From Bacillota bacterium (GTDB lineage Bacteria > Bacillota > Clostridia > Tissierellales > Tissierellaceae), in the NCBI GenBank assembly GCA_023388495.1, contig JAEWGC010000017.1, positions 1 to 52,725 on the forward strand: DNA of 52,725 nt, written 5' to 3'. This document shows, in pieces, positions 49,289 to 52,725 of the stretch. Within the stretch, counting starts at the first letter, position 1; each line of letters starts with the position of its first letter. The position numbers were made by a program, and so were the translations under genes. The notes beneath the pieces are model-generated. The model made no database searches and had not been told where the DNA came from. It saw only the letters and a list, made by a program, of their open reading frames with translations.

Positions 49289-50971
49289 GTGTTAGTAATT
49301 TTACTTAAAAACTTAGCAAGCAGGGTTGGCATTATATTAGTTTTGGCACTTTTTCTTTCCAAGATAGGATTATTTAGAAAGTTAGTTTCAAAGGAAAATA
49401 TTGACATTACAGATAAAATATTATTATCTACTATATTTGGAGTTTTTGGGATATTAGGAACCTATACAGGAATACATCTGCAAGGAGCAATACTCAACTC
49501 TAGAGTTATCGGTGTTTTTGTTGGAGGATTACTTGGAGGACCATTAGTAGGAGTTTTATCAGGCATTATTGCAGGTGGTCATAGGTTTTTAATAGACATA
49601 GGAGGATTTACTGCTATTGCTTGTGGTATATCAACTTTATCTGAGGGTGTTATGGCAGGCCTATTAAAGAGGAAATTTGAAAGTAGCCAATATAGAATAG
49701 TATTTGCTTTAATAGCTGGAGCCGTGGCTGAAGTTATGCAAATGATTATAATACTTTTAGTAGCAAAGCCTTTTTCAGATGCATTATATTTAGTTAAGAT
49801 TATAGGGATTCCTATGATTATTGCAAATGCAATTGGTATAGCCGTATTTATTGCTATAACAGATAGTATATTTAAGGAAATTGAAAATGAAGCTGTCTAT
49901 CAAGCACAATTGACCCTCAAAATTGCAGATAGAACCTTAGCTTATTTTAGAAAGGGATACAATGAGGAGACAGCTAGAAATACAGCAAAGATAATATATA
50001 ATATGACTAAGATAAAAGCTGTTGCATTCACAGATACAGAGAAGATACTTGCCCATGTAGGTATAGGAGAAGACCATCATTTAGTAGGTAGTATTATACA
50101 AACAAACTTAACAAAAGAGGCCCTATCAACTAGAAAGTATATGGTAGCAAATACAAGTAAAGAAATTGGTTGTGGTCATAGTGATTGCCCTCTAAAATCG
50201 GCTATAATTGTTCCAATTAAAGAAGAAGACAAGGTCATAGGTAGTTTAAAGTTATATAAGGGGCAGGAAAACTCTATTACTAAGGTAGATATTGAACTGG
50301 CTTTAGGCTTGGCCCAAATGTTTTCTACTCAGATTGAGTTAAGTAAGATTGATTATCAGAGAGAATTATTATCTAGATCTGAGCTAAAAGCATTGCAGGC
50401 TCAGATCAATCCACATTTTTTATTTAATGCAATTAATACTATAGTATCACTAACTAGAACACAGCCAGATAATGCACGTAGGCTTTTAATACACCTTGGT
50501 AACTATTTTAGAACGAATTTACAGCAAGAGGCTGAAGTAGTAGATTTGAATAGAGAAATAGAGCATATAAATTCTTATATTGAAATTGAAAAGGCAAGAT
50601 TTGGAGATAAATTAGAAATAATATATAATATACCACAAAATATTGATTGTAAGCTTCCGCCTTTACTTCTACAACCCATAGTAGAAAATGCAATTAAGCA
50701 TGGGGTTCTAGGTAAAATTGAAGGTGGAAAAGTTGAAATAATTGCAGAGGACAACGATAGAGAGACAAAGCTAGTAGTAAAAGATAATGGAGTAGGTATA
50801 CCTGAGGATAAGCTAGGTTGTTTATTTGACGAGAGTGATAACAATGAAAGTATAGGTCTTAAAAATGTTAATGAAAGATTAAAAAACAAGTATGGGGACG
50901 GATATGGCTTAATTCTTGAATCAGAAGTAAATAAAGGAACTACAGCTATTATGGTGATTCCAAAATTTTAA
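49289..50971 (+). CDS. LytS/BtsS-type sensor histidine kinase
   Basis: 560 residues. Six or so membrane helices (about 5-190) of the 5TM-5TMR_LYT type, with NSRVIGVFVGGLLGGPLVG and SGIIAGGHRFLIDIGG, then a GAF-like domain (about 230-355), the His_kinase block AQINPHFLFNAINTI (phospho-acceptor His376) and HATPase_c (LLLQPIVENAIKHG, DNGVGIP). In E. coli and other bacteria such kinases sense extracellular pyruvate (BtsS) or membrane/wall state (LytS). The neighbour cstA points to pyruvate. GTG 49289 behind AGAGGTG. The regulator gene follows within 13 bases. Confidence 0.9.
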   Translation: MLVILLKNLASRVGIILVLALFLSKIGLFRKLVSKENIDITDKILLSTIFGVFGILGTYTGIHLQGAILNSRVIGVFVGGLLGGPLVGVLSGIIAGGHRFLIDIGGFTAIACGISTLSEGVMAGLLKRKFESSQYRIVFALIAGAVAEVMQMIIILLVAKPFSDALYLVKIIGIPMIIANAIGIAVFIAITDSIFKEIENEAVYQAQLTLKIADRTLAYFRKGYNEETARNTAKIIYNMTKIKAVAFTDTEKILAHVGIGEDHHLVGSIIQTNLTKEALSTRKYMVANTSKEIGCGHSDCPLKSAIIVPIKEEDKVIGSLKLYKGQENSITKVDIELALGLAQMFSTQIELSKIDYQRELLSRSELKALQAQINPHFLFNAINTIVSLTRTQPDNARRLLIHLGNYFRTNLQQEAEVVDLNREIEHINSYIEIEKARFGDKLEIIYNIPQNIDCKLPPLLLQPIVENAIKHGVLGKIEGGKVEIIAEDNDRETKLVVKDNGVGIPEDKLGCLFDESDNNESIGLKNVNERLKNKYGDGYGLILESEVNKGTTAIMVIPKF

Positions 50972-50984
50972 GGAGATGATTTGT

Positions 50985-51752
50985 TTGCAAAGATGTTTAA
51001 TTGTAGATGATGAAATGCCTGCTCGTCAAGAATTATTATATATTTTAAGCGGTATTGATGGTATAGAAGTGGTAGGAGAGGCATCTCATGGTTTAGAAGC
51101 CCTAGAATTAATTAATAGGCTTAAGCCTGATATAGTTTTCTTAGATATTCAAATGCCTGGGATGAGCGGCATAGATGTTGCAAGAAAGTTACTAGAAGAA
51201 GAATATAGACCAATAATAATTTTCATAACAGCCTACGACCAATTTGCAGTTCAGGCCTTTGAAGTAAATGCAATAGATTATTTATTAAAACCTATATCTG
51301 AGGAAAGATTGGAGAAAAGGTTAGAAAAGGTAGTTGCTAGCAGAAAAAGAAGTGAAGACTTTGATTATAATACCTTGAGTAAATTAATCGAGGATATAAA
51401 ATCTGGCACAGCCACACCTACTAAAAGGATATCTCTATATCATAATAATAGACTCATACCAATAGATATAAAAGATATTATTTATGTTACAGTTGAAGAT
51501 AAGAGTACAGTAATAGTTAGTAATAAGGGGAAATTTGAGACAAATCATACATTAAATGACTTAATGGATAAACTTGACTCTGAAACTTTTTTCAGGAGTC
51601 ATAAATCATATATAATAAACTTAAATTATATAGAATCCATAGAGCCTTGGTTTAATTCTACCTATAATATAAATATAAAAGGACATAAGGAAACAATTCC
51701 AGTAAGTAGATCCTATGCAAAAGGTTTTAAGGAAATTATGAACATTGATTAA
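50985..51752 (+). CDS. LytTR-family response regulator
   Basis: 255 residues. Receiver domain with DDE at about 7-9, phospho-acceptor Asp in DIVFLDIQMPGMSG, ITAYD and DYLLKPI. A LytTR DNA-binding domain fills about 155-255 (ISLYHNNRLIPIDIKDIIYV, then FFRSHKSYIINLNYI). I take TTG 50985 as start: AAGGAG at 50970-50975 has a 9-base spacing to it and none to the ATG at 50976. LytTR domains bind two direct repeats about two turns apart; three such repeats lie at 51755-51807, right after this gene and before cstA. Confidence 0.92.
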   Translation: MQRCLIVDDEMPARQELLYILSGIDGIEVVGEASHGLEALELINRLKPDIVFLDIQMPGMSGIDVARKLLEEEYRPIIIFITAYDQFAVQAFEVNAIDYLLKPISEERLEKRLEKVVASRKRSEDFDYNTLSKLIEDIKSGTATPTKRISLYHNNRLIPIDIKDIIYVTVEDKSTVIVSNKGKFETNHTLNDLMDKLDSETFFRSHKSYIINLNYIESIEPWFNSTYNINIKGHKETIPVSRSYAKGFKEIMNID

Positions 51753-51754
51753 TA

Positions 51755-51807
51755 ATGTATCTTAACTTCGGAACATGCATCTTAGACATTAAATATGACA
51801 TCTTGTC
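51755..51807 (+). promoter_or_regulatory. Three direct repeats, candidate LytTR operator for cstA
   Basis: ATGTATCTTAAC (51755), ATGCATCTTAGA (51775) and TGACATCTTGTC (51796) share a YATCTT core. The spacing from repeat to repeat is 20 and 21 bases, two helical turns, as LytTR regulators need. They lie between the regulator's stop and cstA. Confidence 0.65.
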
Positions 51808-51810
51808 TGG

Positions 51811-51875
51811 AAAACCTCCTTATTAATATTTCGTTGGTGTATTATTATAACGAATAATATTAATAAGGAGGTTTT
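51811..51875 (+). promoter_or_regulatory. 20-bp inverted repeat hiding the cstA ribosome binding site
   Basis: Arms 51811-51830 and 51856-51875 are perfectly complementary over 20 bases; a further 5 bp (51831-51835 / 51849-51853) can pair inside a 2-base bulge. The right arm holds AAGGAGG (51865-51871), and T-run bases follow. In a transcript starting upstream it would both hide the site and act as a terminator. Confidence 0.8.
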
Positions 51876-51878
51876 TTT

Positions 51879-52725
51879 GTGACACAATTCATTCTTGGAA
51901 TTATCATACTTATAGTAGGCTATTTTACCTATGGGAAAATAGTAGACAAGCAGTTTGGTGTTGATGATAGCAAAGAGACGCCAGCCACTAGATTAGAAGA
52001 TGGTATAGACTTTGTGCCGATGAGCTGGCCAAAAATTTTCTTAATTCAATTACTTAACATTGCAGGATTGGGACCAATCTTTGGTGCTGTTCAAGGGGCA
52101 TTATTTGGACCAATGGCATTTGTTTGGATTGCTTTAGGTTCTGTATTTGCTGGAGCGGTACATGACTATTATTCAGGGATGCTTTCCTTAAGACATGATG
52201 GTCAATCAATATCTGAAATAGTGGGGATTTACTTAGGAGAAGGTGCAAGAAAGATAATGAGAGTATTCTCAGTTGTATTACTTGTACTAGTAGGTACAGT
52301 ATTTATGTCAGGACCTGCTAACTTAATGGCTAGTATCGAATTATTTGGTCTAGATAATGCAACTACTTGGTTAGCAATAGTATTTGTTTATTATTTCTTA
52401 GCTACAATACTACCAGTTGATAAAATAATTGGTAAAATTTATCCAGTATTTGGACTAGCTTTACTTACAATGGCTTTTGGAATAGGTTCCATGATATTAA
52501 TAAAAGGCTATGAATTACCGGCATTTACTACAGCTAGCTTACATCCAGCTGGATTACCAATATGGTCAATATTATTTACAACTATAGCTTGTGGAGCAAT
52601 TAGTGGATTCCATGCTACTCAATCACCAATGATGGCAAGATGTATGACTAAAGAAAGCCATGGTAGAAGAATATTCTATGGTTCCATGATAGCTGAAGGT
52701 GTAATAGCAATGATCTGGGCAGCAG
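51879..52725 (+). CDS. cstA: CstA-family carbon starvation/pyruvate transporter (3' truncated by window)
   Basis: GTG 51879 has AAGGAGG seven bases upstream; the frame is open to the window end (282 codons). Marks: a membrane start FILGIIILIVGYFTYGK, the FVPMSWPKIFLIQLLNIAG block and GPIFGAVQGALFGP with AVHDYYSGMLSLRHDG, all specific for CstA. At least seven membrane helices are visible. Relatives BtsT and CstA of E. coli import pyruvate as proton symporters. Placed after a LytS/LytTR system of the BtsSR type, it is most likely the target of that system. Confidence 0.92.
   Translation, partial: MTQFILGIIILIVGYFTYGKIVDKQFGVDDSKETPATRLEDGIDFVPMSWPKIFLIQLLNIAGLGPIFGAVQGALFGPMAFVWIALGSVFAGAVHDYYSGMLSLRHDGQSISEIVGIYLGEGARKIMRVFSVVLLVLVGTVFMSGPANLMASIELFGLDNATTWLAIVFVYYFLATILPVDKIIGKIYPVFGLALLTMAFGIGSMILIKGYELPAFTTASLHPAGLPIWSILFTTIACGAISGFHATQSPMMARCMTKESHGRRIFYGSMIAEGVIAMIWAA

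Noticed and set aside
1..52725. CRISPR array, tRNA, rRNA, prophage
   Set aside because: No regular repeat-spacer pattern, no tRNA cloverleaf or rRNA motif, and no phage structural or integrase gene was recognised on either strand.

Overview
The window is AT-rich, densely coded Firmicute DNA. A small acid-soluble spore protein (Tlp), a σG-like promoter in front of it, GGAGG-type ribosome binding sites, a T-box-like leader, a preQ1-I riboswitch and a CssRS/HtrA pair all point to a spore-forming member of the Clostridia. The order Tissierellales or a relative is my guess from the general look of the proteins; no marker gene here proves it.

Layout. 1-563: 3' end of cysS. 0.6-10.4 kb: an accessory stretch of single genes (two AraC/GyrI-type regulators, a DUF89 phosphatase, HelD, GNAT, Nudix, a uracil-DNA glycosylase-like protein, a methyltransferase) mixed with at least three decayed genes: a GNAT remnant, a frameshifted DUF2200 gene and a YcaQ-like remnant. 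10.4-11.6 kb: preQ1 riboswitch, queT and queF. 11.9-18.7 kb: DUF975 membrane protein, tlp, a formate/nitrite-type channel divergent from a NarL-type two-component system, a MATE exporter behind an attenuator-like leader, and small conserved proteins. 18.8-25.6 kb: ychF, a TetR gene with a perfect operator followed by two acetyltransferase genes (one Eis-like), a DUF1450 protein with a flavin oxidoreductase, and a DMT transporter.

25.6-28.7 kb is the most striking region. A TtcA-like PP-loop gene is cut by an IStron: a group I intron ribozyme carrying an IS605-type tnpB. The host gene reads in frame on both sides, so RNA splicing could restore it, while tnpB itself carries one frameshift. 28.7-36.3 kb: exoIII, a YczE-like membrane protein, a secreted peptidoglycan-binding protein with three tandem repeats, and a CssRS-like two-component operon divergent from htrA. 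36.4-41.1 kb: two membrane proteins (one DUF5058), an AbgB-like amidohydrolase and a PucR regulator, which look like one uptake-and-hydrolysis unit. 41.1-49.2 kb: an ABC-F protein with a degenerate second ATPase site, a chemoreceptor, a NapH-like ferredoxin behind a large inverted repeat, an apparently orphan T-box-like leader, msrB, a coiled-coil protein and pepF.

49.3 kb to the end: a LytS/LytTR two-component pair followed by a CstA-family transporter gene that runs off the window. Between them lie three direct repeats spaced 20-21 bp, a good candidate LytTR operator, and a 20-bp perfect inverted repeat whose right arm contains the cstA Shine-Dalgarno sequence. No tRNA, rRNA or CRISPR array was seen.
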